Source: M3007 sp964481485 (GTDB taxonomy: Bacteria > Bacteroidota > Bacteroidia > Chitinophagales > Saprospiraceae). From it: DNA of 64,000 bases. A program made the translations under genes and the position numbers. The stretch lies in NCBI GenBank assembly GCA_964481485.1, contig CAYZVM010000001.1, positions 12,322-76,321 of the forward strand, read 5' to 3'. Below are positions 34,075 through 43,275 of this stretch, one piece after another (position 1 is the stretch's first letter; every line of letters begins with the position of its first letter). A model generated the notes under the pieces. It was not told the DNA's origin and searched no databases. It saw only the letters and a program-made list of their open reading frames with translations.

Positions 34075-35130
34075 ATGAAAGTTTTACTCCTCGTACCCAA
34101 AAGATATGGTTTTCACCAGACGTTCAAAGAGTTGTTCGTCCACATGGGCGGTGAAATCCAGACAATTGACTACCACCATTTGGTGCAGGGCTGGCAGGAA
34201 AAGGTGAATACACAGATGTACCGCCTGCCCGACAAATACCGGCTCAAGTGGGAAAATTACTACTTTGAACGGATCAACAAGTTCTACCGCGAAGAGTACG
34301 ACCGCTTGAAACCCGATTTGGTATTCATTTACAACAGCGAACTGATGGTGCCAGACACCATCCAGCATTTCAAGAAGGGTGGCTCGAAGGTGGCGTTTTT
34401 TCTCGGCGACTGCCCCTATTATACGCCAGCCAGTCGGCACTTTATGCCTATCTTGTTTCACGCCGATGCGATTTATACCTACGACAGTTTTTGGGTGGAG
34501 GCGTTGAAAAAATTGGGCATCAAAAACATCCATTACCTTTATCCCAACCTGCCTGTCCACCAGCATTTTGAGAAAAAACTGTCGCCTGAAAAATACAACG
34601 AGCTGAAGTCGGAAGTCCTTTATGTGGGGATGAACTATAAGACCAGTTGGGGTATCAAAAAGGCAAAATTTTTGAGTTGCTTCTCAGAATTTGATTTACA
34701 AATACACGGCGACGACTCGTGGCCGCGCTGGTTTGGGATTTATCCCGAACTCAAAAAATGTTACAAACCCCGGGGCGGCGAATCGCATATTTCAGTGGAA
34801 AAACTGAACGATATGTACAACGCCACCAAGTTCGCCCCGGTGGATGCTAATCCCGGCCTTCTCCACGCCATTCACTGGCGTTTTGTGGAGGCACTCTGTT
34901 CCGGCGCTTTGCCCATTTTGGAATGGCAGCAGAACGTGGTGGAGATTTTCGGCAACGCCGATGTGCCTGCGGTGAAAAATTTCGAAGAAGCTCCCGAAAT
35001 CGTGCGCTACTACCTCCAACACGAGGACAAGCGCGTGGAAAAGGTGCAGTGGATGCGAAATGTCATGCTTGAAAAATATTCCATCCCGAACAATGCAAAC
35101 TTCATATCCAATACCCTCCGTCTCAGCTGA
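34075..35130 (+). CDS. Glycosyltransferase, CgeB/GT1-like
   Basis: 351 residues from ATG 34075 (a TTG codon lies just before it). The GT-B-like layout has an N-terminal KVLLLVPKRYGFHQTF, a central VAFFLGDCPYYTPASRHF and a C-terminal donor-site region RGGESHISVEKLNDMYN...FVEALCSGALPILEWQ, characteristic of CgeB-type spore-coat/GT1 proteins. Sugar and linkage unknown. Its end overlaps the start of the polymerase gene by 38 bp. Confidence 0.8.
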   Translation: MKVLLLVPKRYGFHQTFKELFVHMGGEIQTIDYHHLVQGWQEKVNTQMYRLPDKYRLKWENYYFERINKFYREEYDRLKPDLVFIYNSELMVPDTIQHFKKGGSKVAFFLGDCPYYTPASRHFMPILFHADAIYTYDSFWVEALKKLGIKNIHYLYPNLPVHQHFEKKLSPEKYNELKSEVLYVGMNYKTSWGIKKAKFLSCFSEFDLQIHGDDSWPRWFGIYPELKKCYKPRGGESHISVEKLNDMYNATKFAPVDANPGLLHAIHWRFVEALCSGALPILEWQQNVVEIFGNADVPAVKNFEEAPEIVRYYLQHEDKRVEKVQWMRNVMLEKYSIPNNANFISNTLRLS

Positions 35131-36592
35131 ACATACCGAACAACCGCCCGAAACTACGGCTGCGGCCCTTGAGGCCGTGCGCGAGCCTTCCATGCTCAGG
35201 AAGGTCATCGGGTTCGTCGCACTGGTTGTTGTGTCCATCTGGTTCAACTATTTTGCGCCAGACTTCTTCGGCACGGTGTTTTTTATCGGCATATTGGTGG
35301 CCTACTTCCGTTCGAAAGACGAGGCGTTTTGGTTGGCTTATTTCTTGACAGTATCCGACGGCTTTTTTGGCTTTTTCGGGCTGTACAAGACGATGATCGC
35401 CGTGGTGCCGGGCTTGCCAGAAGCAGAGGTGGGTCAGATTTATATCTGGCTGTCCATTATAAAGGCGGGCAGCAGACAGATATCGTACCAGCCATTTTAC
35501 CACGGTTTTTTAAGGATTCTGTGGATATACACCATTTTTTTACTGGCGCAGGGTTACGTGATAGGGGTCGAGATGGAAATTAATGTGCAGTTCAGGATTG
35601 TCAAGTGGATAGCGCCGCTTTTCCTGCTTTATTCCATTCCCCGGTTGTTTACACGGGTAGAGCAATACCGCGATTTTTTCCTGTATCTGTTCAGCGTTGC
35701 GTTTGTGGCCTTGGGGGCTCAGATTTTTACCATCATGAATGCGCAAAGCCCAGCACAATATGTCGGTGCGGAAAAGAAAGCCTGGTTTGCCATCAAAGTA
35801 AAAGAAGGCAAAACCTACCGAGGTCTTTACAATGAGGGTATTCTGCTCATCAGTTACTTCGGTGCCTTGTTTTTTCTGGCGTTCAGGCCCGGGAAATATC
35901 TGCCGGTATGGTTGTGTTTTGCGGTCATTATGGCCAATTTCGCTTCGGTGTTTCTGTCTGCCACACGAGGCTGGGTATTGAGTTTCAGTTTTGCCCTGAT
36001 TTTCTCCTTGATATTTGTTTTGAAATTGAGTGGCAAACGCCTTTTGACAATAGGAGTGCTGGTACTCATTTTCCTGTTTGGCGCACAATCGCTGCCCATC
36101 ATCGGAGTTCAAATCAAAAACGCCGTGGAGCGCCTCATGACCATAGGCAAATTGGCAGAAGGCGACGAAACCGCCGGCGGCTCTTTGATACGCCTGAGTG
36201 TCCGTGGCCCCCGGGTGATGAAACACTGGGCGGAATCGAAGCTAACCGGGTGGGGTTTTTCCAAACACTTCATGGACCACAACGACTTCCACGTCGGCAA
36301 CCAGAATATCCTGATGCACTCTGGCATTATAGGCTATGTGCTGCTGCACGTCTTCTTTTTATATTTCATGTCAACGCTCTTTTTCCGCAGCATGAACCAG
36401 CCCCGCGGAAGCCCATATAAAGGCGTGTTGCTCTTTTTCTGTATTTTCTTCCCAGCGTGGTTTATGCTGCACTCCTCCTCCCAGCAGTTTTTCTCTTATT
36501 ATCAATTCGTCGTGGGTGGAATCATCCAAGCAGTTTTTTTCAGCTTGGGCGCTTTGATGCACGAAGATTCAGAAGAATACCAATGGAAATGA
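35093..36592 (+). CDS. O-antigen polymerase/ligase-like membrane protein (Wzy candidate)
   Basis: 499 residues from ATG 35093, with about ten to twelve hydrophobic helices and a larger central loop (about 230-265, KKAWFAIKVKEGKTYRGLYNEG). Late segment RGPRVMKHWAESKLTGWGFSKHFMDHNDFHVGNQNILMHSGIIGYVL has the His-rich H-N-x-x-L pattern of the Wzy/WaaL group. It is the only polymerase candidate in the locus and probably joins repeat units in the periplasm. The gene overlaps both neighbours, so translation is coupled. Confidence 0.85.
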   Translation: MQTSYPIPSVSAEHTEQPPETTAAALEAVREPSMLRKVIGFVALVVVSIWFNYFAPDFFGTVFFIGILVAYFRSKDEAFWLAYFLTVSDGFFGFFGLYKTMIAVVPGLPEAEVGQIYIWLSIIKAGSRQISYQPFYHGFLRILWIYTIFLLAQGYVIGVEMEINVQFRIVKWIAPLFLLYSIPRLFTRVEQYRDFFLYLFSVAFVALGAQIFTIMNAQSPAQYVGAEKKAWFAIKVKEGKTYRGLYNEGILLISYFGALFFLAFRPGKYLPVWLCFAVIMANFASVFLSATRGWVLSFSFALIFSLIFVLKLSGKRLLTIGVLVLIFLFGAQSLPIIGVQIKNAVERLMTIGKLAEGDETAGGSLIRLSVRGPRVMKHWAESKLTGWGFSKHFMDHNDFHVGNQNILMHSGIIGYVLLHVFFLYFMSTLFFRSMNQPRGSPYKGVLLFFCIFFPAWFMLHSSSQQFFSYYQFVVGGIIQAVFFSLGALMHEDSEEYQWK

Positions 36593-37731
36593 ATCCTGTT
36601 TATGAAAACGGCAACGGGGCCACGCTCAGCCGCCCCCTTGCCAAGACATCTGGGACACGGACGAAAACGAAACCTGTTCATTACATTCAATGGCAAATCG
36701 GGCCAGGGGGCATCGAATTGAGCATCAATCACTACATCAACCATTTGAGCGCTCAACGCAAGTTGTACGCTTACAGCCTTCGAAAAATTGACCGCAACAT
36801 ATACGACGAGTCAAGCATCACGGTCACGGAAGGAGGGAAGAGCGGGTGGCGGTTGTACGCGGATTATTTCAAGTATTGCCGAAGGCACCGGAAAGATATT
36901 TTCCACATGCACAATGGTGGCCCGGTCATTCTGCTATTGACTTTGTTGGCGGGTGTGCGGAATCCCCTGTACCACATTCACGGCACGATTTACTGGCACA
37001 ATTTTGTCCAAAAACTGTACTTGAAGCCCATCTGGGGTTTTATCCGTTTGCTCTTGACTTGGCGAAAGGCAACTTTCGTCGCCAACTCCAAATACAGCGC
37101 AGGCATTTTCAGCAAAAAAGCCCTGCCCGTGCAGCCAACGGTCATTTACAATGGCCTCGATGTCCAGAATTTTTTGAAAAACAAATCACTGCGGACGGAG
37201 CTGCAACGCATGGCATACATCGGGCGGATGTACCCCGGGAAAAATGTGGATTTGGTGATAAGGCTTTTCGAAGAAATAGCGGGCGATAGCCCCAAACTCG
37301 AACTGCATCTTGCTGGCTCCGGTCCCTTGCAAGGGGAGTTGGAAGCACAGGCGCAAAAAAGCCCATATTCCGACCGCATCAAATTTTTGGGCTACGTCAA
37401 AGACATCACTTCGTTTTATGGCTCGGCGGATTTGTTCGTATTTCTGAGCGCCTACGAATCTTTTGGCAACGTTGTTGCCGAAGCACTCCTGACAGGCTTG
37501 CCCACGCTCACGAGCAACATCCCTGTTTTTGAAGAAATATATGGCGAGGAAAAAGATTTTATCCTCGGCGACCCCGCGAACTACGAGGTGGTGAAGCAAA
37601 AATTTCTGAAAAACATACAAGACTTTCCCAATCTCGCCCGAAAAGCCCACGACCTCAGCGCCTCTGTGGAAACACAGTGCAGTATTGAAAATCATTTGCG
37701 GCAAATCGAAAACATCTATGAGAAACATTAG
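36583..37731 (+). CDS. Glycosyltransferase family 4
   Basis: About 382 residues. Two Met codons (36583 and 36589) are possible; the second overlaps the polymerase stop as ATGA. GT-B fold: GPGGIELSINHYINHL acceptor-side motif, FHMHNGGPV, and the family signature MAYIGRMYPGKNVDLVIRLF, followed by YESFGNVVAEALLTGLP with the E-x7-E donor motif. A cytosolic transferase building the repeat unit. Confidence 0.92.
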   Translation: MEMNPVYENGNGATLSRPLAKTSGTRTKTKPVHYIQWQIGPGGIELSINHYINHLSAQRKLYAYSLRKIDRNIYDESSITVTEGGKSGWRLYADYFKYCRRHRKDIFHMHNGGPVILLLTLLAGVRNPLYHIHGTIYWHNFVQKLYLKPIWGFIRLLLTWRKATFVANSKYSAGIFSKKALPVQPTVIYNGLDVQNFLKNKSLRTELQRMAYIGRMYPGKNVDLVIRLFEEIAGDSPKLELHLAGSGPLQGELEAQAQKSPYSDRIKFLGYVKDITSFYGSADLFVFLSAYESFGNVVAEALLTGLPTLTSNIPVFEEIYGEEKDFILGDPANYEVVKQKFLKNIQDFPNLARKAHDLSASVETQCSIENHLRQIENIYEKH

Positions 37732-38872
37732 TCCGCCCATATTCTACTACCACTCGGTAGCACCCAAATTGTTTGATGGCTGGATGCTCAAATTCCTGAC
37801 GCTCCGGCTGAACAACTTTGAGCAGCAAATGGCTTACCTGCAAGACAACAGCTGCAGAGCCATCTTTTTGGACGAATGGCTGCGCATCCGCAAAGGCCAA
37901 AAAACAGCGACCGGAAAGGAAGTCTGCCTCACTTTTGACGACGGCCTGCTCGACAACTGGGTGTATGCCTACCCCGTCGCCAAAAAATACGGCATGAAAT
38001 TCACCATTTTCGTGTCGCCAGAGTGCATCGAGCCGCGCTCCGGGGTGCGGCCCACGCTGGAAGATGTGTGGAATGGAAAATGCAAGGAAGAAGATTTGGA
38101 GGGGCTCGGCTACCTCACTTGGGACGAACTGAAAATAATGCAAGAATCGGGTGTGGTGGATGTGCAATCGCACACCATGACCCACGCAAAATACATTTCA
38201 TCTCCCGTGCTGAAGGGCTTTTACTACGGCGGCTTCAAGGGTTTTCACCCGATTTTGAACGCTCACCCCGAACTCCGCCCGACTTATATGCGCGACCCCG
38301 ATTTTGAAAAAAGACTTCCTTGGGGCGCACCTCTGTTCGAGGAAACATCGGCGGTGGTGGCGAAAAAACACTTTGTCAATCAGGAATTTATCCGTGAAAT
38401 AACCGCGCTCGCACAACAGCACAACCTGATAGACTCGACAGAACGCCCTGCTTACGAAAAAGCCGCCCGCCAACTGGCCGACGACTTCGGGCGCTCCGGC
38501 AAACTCATCGAAGGTATTGAGCGAGACGACGATTTCCGCGCCAGAGTGGCTTACGAAATCGTGGACTCCAAACGCATCATCGAAGAAAAACTCGGCAAAC
38601 CCGTCCAATTCCTTTGCTGGCCCCACGGCGACAACAACTCCGCCGCCCACACGCTGGCAAAAGAATCGGGCTACCTCGCCACGACGTCCGGCAAGATGCT
38701 GAACGAGCAAAATCAAAAAGACAGAATACCGCGCTTGGCCGCCGATTTTGAAAACAGCCCTTGGGTGAACCGCCAGAAATTCCATTTCAAAGTAGCCTCA
38801 CATTACCGGAAGCAACCTTATTACACCTTCCTGAAATTGAATGAGTTTAAAAACAGAGCGTTGCGACGCTGA
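37718..38872 (+). CDS. NodB-type polysaccharide deacetylase
   Basis: About 384 residues from ATG 37718, overlapping the previous stop. The canonical TFDDG motif and SHTMTH zinc ligands are present. No signal peptide is seen, so it may act on a cytosolic sugar intermediate or be a regulatory homologue. It is longer than the bare NodB domain, with an extended insert between the two motif blocks (about 130-270). Confidence 0.85.
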   Translation: MRNISPPIFYYHSVAPKLFDGWMLKFLTLRLNNFEQQMAYLQDNSCRAIFLDEWLRIRKGQKTATGKEVCLTFDDGLLDNWVYAYPVAKKYGMKFTIFVSPECIEPRSGVRPTLEDVWNGKCKEEDLEGLGYLTWDELKIMQESGVVDVQSHTMTHAKYISSPVLKGFYYGGFKGFHPILNAHPELRPTYMRDPDFEKRLPWGAPLFEETSAVVAKKHFVNQEFIREITALAQQHNLIDSTERPAYEKAARQLADDFGRSGKLIEGIERDDDFRARVAYEIVDSKRIIEEKLGKPVQFLCWPHGDNNSAAHTLAKESGYLATTSGKMLNEQNQKDRIPRLAADFENSPWVNRQKFHFKVASHYRKQPYYTFLKLNEFKNRALRR

Positions 38873-38941
38873 CAACCAAAAATCTGAACCGTCGAAAAAC
38901 CCAGATAGCGCAACTCCGCAAACTCAAACCAATTGCAATCC

Positions 38942-40732
38942 ATGTTTTTCTACATAGACTACAAATTTCAACAATCAACAATAACCGTCGCACACCTGCC
39001 GGGCGAAGAGGCAGTGCCGATGTACCCGCAGGCCAACACGCTCTACCTCCGGGCGGGCAAACAGCGCCTGCTCTCGTTCGATGTGCCGGGCGGGAAGCTG
39101 TTGCTGCTCGGCGACCCCGTGTTTCGGAAAAAAGAAAAACTGTTTGAGAGCATCGTCCCCGAGCCGGGCAAAGTGAACCAAGAGAACCTTTATCTCGAAA
39201 TCAAAGGGCATTATTACTGGTTTTATATTCCGAACTCCCCATCTGCCGACCCCAACTATCTTCTTATCGGCAATTCATTCGGCGCGATTTACCCCGTATA
39301 TTATATTATTGAAAAAGAGCGTATTGTCGCCTGTTCCTCCTCTTTTACGGTGGCGGAAAAGACAAATGCCGAAACAAAAAACAAACGAAATCTGCTCGAA
39401 CGCTTACTGTTCAATTACCCTTTTTTCAACTCGACCTGGTGGAGCGGCATTCAGCTCCTGGAGGCGCACCGTTTTTTGAATATCGGCGCACGCGGCGCGG
39501 CGGTGGGCGGCGATTTTGAGGTGAGCAATTTTTTCGGCTCGCCGGAAGATACCACGAAAGACAGCCTCTATCGGCTCGGAAAACTGTTCGAGAAAGAAAC
39601 CCGGCTGTTTTTCCCCGACGAGCCGTTCGCTGTGTCGCTCACAGGGGGATTCGACGGCCGGACACTGGTGACGGCGGCCAAAAAAGCTGGGCGGTTGTTC
39701 TCGGCATACAGCTTTGGCAGGCCGGACTCCACGGACGTGACCATGCCCGCCGAACAGGCTTCCGTGCTGCGCATCCCCTACAATCCCATTTTTTTGGACG
39801 ACCAATATGTGGAAACGGCATCGCTCGGCTCAGCGTGGGATTTTATGCGGCTCACGGAATACAACGGCAATTTTGGCCGCCCGCACTATCACCACGCCGC
39901 CAAATTGCTTTCCGAAAAAACGAACTACATCCTCACCGGCAATTTTGGCAGCGAACTTTTCCGGGCGCTGCACTTGCCGGGCGTGATGATGAGCGAGTGC
40001 CTTATCCGCGTTTTTTCTGCCAAAGACGACTCGTGGAAAGATTTTCTGCGGCAGTCCGTCCGGCCTTGGGACGCGCATTTTTTCCAAAACGAAACGGATG
40101 CGCTCATCGCCGATATCGAAGTTTATTTGAAAAAAATGGAGGGTTGGGAGGCCAATCACAAGTTTTACCATTTTGTGTTCAACGAGATATTCCGCAAATA
40201 TTTTGGCCCAGAATTGGTAATGCAGAGCCAATATCTCAACAACCGGACTCCCTACCTGAACCTTAGTTTTTTCCGCGAACTGAACCGCACGATTTGGTCG
40301 GGCGTCCACGCGCGTTTGTTTGAAAAAATGAAAAGCAAACGGATGAAAGGGCAGATGTTTTATGCCACTTTTATCCAGCAGTCAGACAAAAAAATGTACC
40401 AACTCAAGACCAACAAGGGATACAGCCCTGCCGATGTGCTGGAGCCTTGGCGACTCCCCATATTGGCTGCGCGGGTGGTGTCGCACAAGTACATCGGCAA
40501 TAAAGACATAGACGACAATTCTGTCCACGCTTTTATCCAGCGCAGCCACCGGCAAATCGCCGAACAAATCGTGACTGGCGCTCCTCCATTTGCCCAATCA
40601 TTGTTTGAAAAATCTTTTGATGAAATACCGCGTGAGCAGAACATCGAAAACTGGGTCAAAATTTACTCTATCGCTGCTGGCTGGGAGGCAGCGCGGGCGG
40701 GTGTCGCGCCCCAAAAATTGGAGTTAAGATAA
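38942..40732 (+). CDS. Asparagine synthase-like protein with degenerate active sites
   Basis: 596 residues from ATG 38942. The N-terminus MFFYIDYKF lacks the catalytic Cys2 of glutamine-hydrolysing AsnB, so it cannot hydrolyse glutamine in the usual way. The PP-loop reads SLTGGFDGR instead of SGGLDSS. The rest (NFGSELFRA, YLNNRTPYLNLSFFREL) follows the AsnB C-terminal domain. Such homologues in capsule loci are thought to transfer or activate amide groups, or to bind nucleotide only. A canonical AsnB is encoded at 45379. Confidence 0.8.
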   Translation: MFFYIDYKFQQSTITVAHLPGEEAVPMYPQANTLYLRAGKQRLLSFDVPGGKLLLLGDPVFRKKEKLFESIVPEPGKVNQENLYLEIKGHYYWFYIPNSPSADPNYLLIGNSFGAIYPVYYIIEKERIVACSSSFTVAEKTNAETKNKRNLLERLLFNYPFFNSTWWSGIQLLEAHRFLNIGARGAAVGGDFEVSNFFGSPEDTTKDSLYRLGKLFEKETRLFFPDEPFAVSLTGGFDGRTLVTAAKKAGRLFSAYSFGRPDSTDVTMPAEQASVLRIPYNPIFLDDQYVETASLGSAWDFMRLTEYNGNFGRPHYHHAAKLLSEKTNYILTGNFGSELFRALHLPGVMMSECLIRVFSAKDDSWKDFLRQSVRPWDAHFFQNETDALIADIEVYLKKMEGWEANHKFYHFVFNEIFRKYFGPELVMQSQYLNNRTPYLNLSFFRELNRTIWSGVHARLFEKMKSKRMKGQMFYATFIQQSDKKMYQLKTNKGYSPADVLEPWRLPILAARVVSHKYIGNKDIDDNSVHAFIQRSHRQIAEQIVTGAPPFAQSLFEKSFDEIPREQNIENWVKIYSIAAGWEAARAGVAPQKLELR

Positions 40733-40811
40733 AAAAAACTCCTGCACATCAATGCCTTGCTTTAGTCCCACGCGTCATTTGCACCGACACCTTTTTGAAC
40801 AGAACCTTTTT

Positions 40812-41921
40812 ATGATAGCGTCTATCACCTACTCATATCCAGACCTTCGTTTTTGGAGCGAGTACACAGAACTTTGGGAGAATAGTGTGCACAGGCCAGT
40901 GTTCAAATCGCCCCATTACATACAGTTTTTGGCAAAAAAGTATGAAGACAATTTGTCCATCTACCGATTTTACCGGGAAGGGAAACTGAAAGGAGCCTCT
41001 TTTTTTGTGAAGGATGGGAATGAGTTCAGATTGTTGACCGACATCAAAGCCGACCACAATTTTTTTGTTTTGCACAAAGACCTCGGGCAAGAGGACATTG
41101 CCAACTTTATCAAAGGCTTTTTGGCAGCAATAAAAAAAGAACACTGGGCCGTGTCCATGCACGTGCAGCCGTCGTGGGCTTCTTATATGGGAGCGTTCGA
41201 AAAATTGGCAAGCAGCAGCGGATTATTTTTTGATGTCGCGCAGCATACCGTTTGCCCCGTTTTGGAGGAGGCCACACCGAAAGACTTATTTGACAAGTTG
41301 AACAGTTCGAGAGAACTCAGATACAGAGTCAATCGAATCAAAAGCCAACTGAACGGCGAATTTGAAATACTCATTGGCGACAAAGATTTGGACGACTGGG
41401 TGCGCAAATTCTGTTTGCTCCATCAAAAGCGCTGGGAAGGTACCGACTCGCCTTCCCGATATGCAGACGAACGGTCGCAACAATTTTTGAAGAATTGCCT
41501 TCAGGCATGGGCAGATGACAACACTTTGGTACGGTTTTCTGTAAAGGTCGGTGGTGAGCGCATTGCGTTTGTCATCGGTCTTCTCCAGCAAAACCGGCTC
41601 ATTCACCATTCTACCGCCTATGACGACGACTATTACAAATACAGCCCGGGAAAGGCATTGATACTGACAATCGCAGAATGGATGAAAGACAACGGACAGA
41701 ATATCCTTGATTTTGGCGAAGGGGCGGAGCCATACAAATACGCATACACCAATAAAGAACTTGCGCTGAACCAAATCTCTATATCTAGTTATTCAAACAT
41801 CCCCTTTATCCTGAAGGTGAAAATCAAAAAAGCCTTGAGAAAAAGAATTGTAAAAAACCCCGGCCTCAAGAAATTTTACAATGAAAAAATACGCCCCTTG
41901 GCCAAAAAAGTGAAAGCCTGA
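40812..41921 (+). CDS. GNAT/FemAB-like transferase (CelD/Acetyltransf_6 type), copy 1
   Basis: 369 residues from ATG 40812. It consists of two GNAT-like halves with the C-terminal FSVKVGGERIAFVIGL and YYKYSPGKALILTIAEW patterns of Acetyltransf_6. Clear paralogue of the next gene. Likely substrates are amino sugars (acetyl or aminoacyl transfer); none is proven. A basic C-terminal tail (KVKIKKALRKR) could associate with membranes. Confidence 0.82.
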   Translation: MIASITYSYPDLRFWSEYTELWENSVHRPVFKSPHYIQFLAKKYEDNLSIYRFYREGKLKGASFFVKDGNEFRLLTDIKADHNFFVLHKDLGQEDIANFIKGFLAAIKKEHWAVSMHVQPSWASYMGAFEKLASSSGLFFDVAQHTVCPVLEEATPKDLFDKLNSSRELRYRVNRIKSQLNGEFEILIGDKDLDDWVRKFCLLHQKRWEGTDSPSRYADERSQQFLKNCLQAWADDNTLVRFSVKVGGERIAFVIGLLQQNRLIHHSTAYDDDYYKYSPGKALILTIAEWMKDNGQNILDFGEGAEPYKYAYTNKELALNQISISSYSNIPFILKVKIKKALRKRIVKNPGLKKFYNEKIRPLAKKVKA

Positions 41922-42019
41922 ATATTGCAACTAATCATACACATCCAACACTGCTGACATACCGCGCTTTTAGCAGCGATAATCCATTTGCCCCCTCGCT
42001 ATGTCAAAACCGTATTACG

Positions 42020-43246
42020 ATGAAAACCGACATCATCCACTCGTATCCTGACCAGCAATTCTGGGACGCCTACACTGAACTTTGGGCAAATAGCGCCCAA
42101 CGCTCTGTATTTCAGGCACCCCATTTTATCAGGTATTTGGCAAAAAGATACGAGCAGACACTTGCTGTCTATCAGTTTTGCAAAGGCGGAAAATTAGCAG
42201 GCGCAGCCTTCTTTAGAAACGACGACGGCACGCACAAACTGCTGAGCGAAGTAAAGTCCGACTACAACTTTATCGCGATACACAAAGACTGTACGGAAGG
42301 AGATGTCAAAGACTTTTTTGGCACCTTGTTCAAAAAGATAAAAAAGCAGAATTGGTCTTTGATAATCAATTACCAACCGTCGTGGGCGAGTTATCTCCGC
42401 ACCCTCGAAGCAGAAGGAAAAGCGAGTGGCTTGTTTTTGGCAGTATCCAAACACTCCATTTGCCCGCACGTGGAGGCTGAAACTCCGAAAGGCATTTCAG
42501 AATGGTTCAACGGCCTCAAGAATTTCAGGTACTATGTGAACCGCCTCAAAAAGCAGCAAAATGCCGTATTTGAAGTGTTCACCGGCGAAGAAGAATTGGA
42601 CAAATGGGCCGACGAATTTTGCGATTGCCACGTCAAGCGATGGGAGGGCACTCCCACTCCATCTCAGTATAATCGGACAGAATTGCAGGAATTTAGCAGA
42701 GAAGTGTTTCGGACATGGGCAAAGGACGATTTGCTCACCCGTTTTTCTATCAAAATCGGCGACGAAAGAATCGCCTTCAACATTGCGCTCCGCCAAGGGA
42801 ATGCATTAGTGGGCCATGCGCAGGCATACAACCCCGATTATGCAAAATTCAGCCCCGGCAAGGCGCTCATGTATTTTATCGGCGAATGGATGTCCGACAA
42901 CGGCATGGTGAAGATTGACTTCGGAAAAGGCGGCGAAGCATACAAAGCCGGCATGACCAACGGCGAACAAGAACTCTGTAAAATTTTCATCTCCAACTAT
43001 ACCAATCTGCCTTTTGTCCTGAAATCAAAATTAGAAACAACAATCCGCGCCAACCCCAACTTCATCGCCGTGTATCGCGGCAAAATCAAGCCAAAATTGC
43101 AAGAAACAAAAGTGCGTGTCAAGGCAGAGGCTTCCAAGTTGTTCGGAAACACGACCACCGCAAAACACAGCGCAGTCGGTAGTCTATTGGCGCTCCAAGA
43201 ACTCGAACTCATCACAGAATGCCTATTTCCGCTTAGCTGTTTTTGA
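42020..43246 (+). CDS. GNAT/FemAB-like transferase, copy 2
   Basis: A 408-residue paralogue of the preceding gene, sharing SYPDxxFWxxYTELW, SPHYI/APHFIRYLAKRYE, QPSWASY and the C-terminal YNPDYAKFSPGKALMYFIGEW. It carries an extra 35-40 residues at the C-terminus that are not in copy 1. Tandem arrangement suggests duplication with different acceptor or donor. Confidence 0.82.
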   Translation: MKTDIIHSYPDQQFWDAYTELWANSAQRSVFQAPHFIRYLAKRYEQTLAVYQFCKGGKLAGAAFFRNDDGTHKLLSEVKSDYNFIAIHKDCTEGDVKDFFGTLFKKIKKQNWSLIINYQPSWASYLRTLEAEGKASGLFLAVSKHSICPHVEAETPKGISEWFNGLKNFRYYVNRLKKQQNAVFEVFTGEEELDKWADEFCDCHVKRWEGTPTPSQYNRTELQEFSREVFRTWAKDDLLTRFSIKIGDERIAFNIALRQGNALVGHAQAYNPDYAKFSPGKALMYFIGEWMSDNGMVKIDFGKGGEAYKAGMTNGEQELCKIFISNYTNLPFVLKSKLETTIRANPNFIAVYRGKIKPKLQETKVRVKAEASKLFGNTTTAKHSAVGSLLALQELELITECLFPLSCF

Positions 43247-43275
43247 AAAACCGATAATCAGATAATCATCATACT

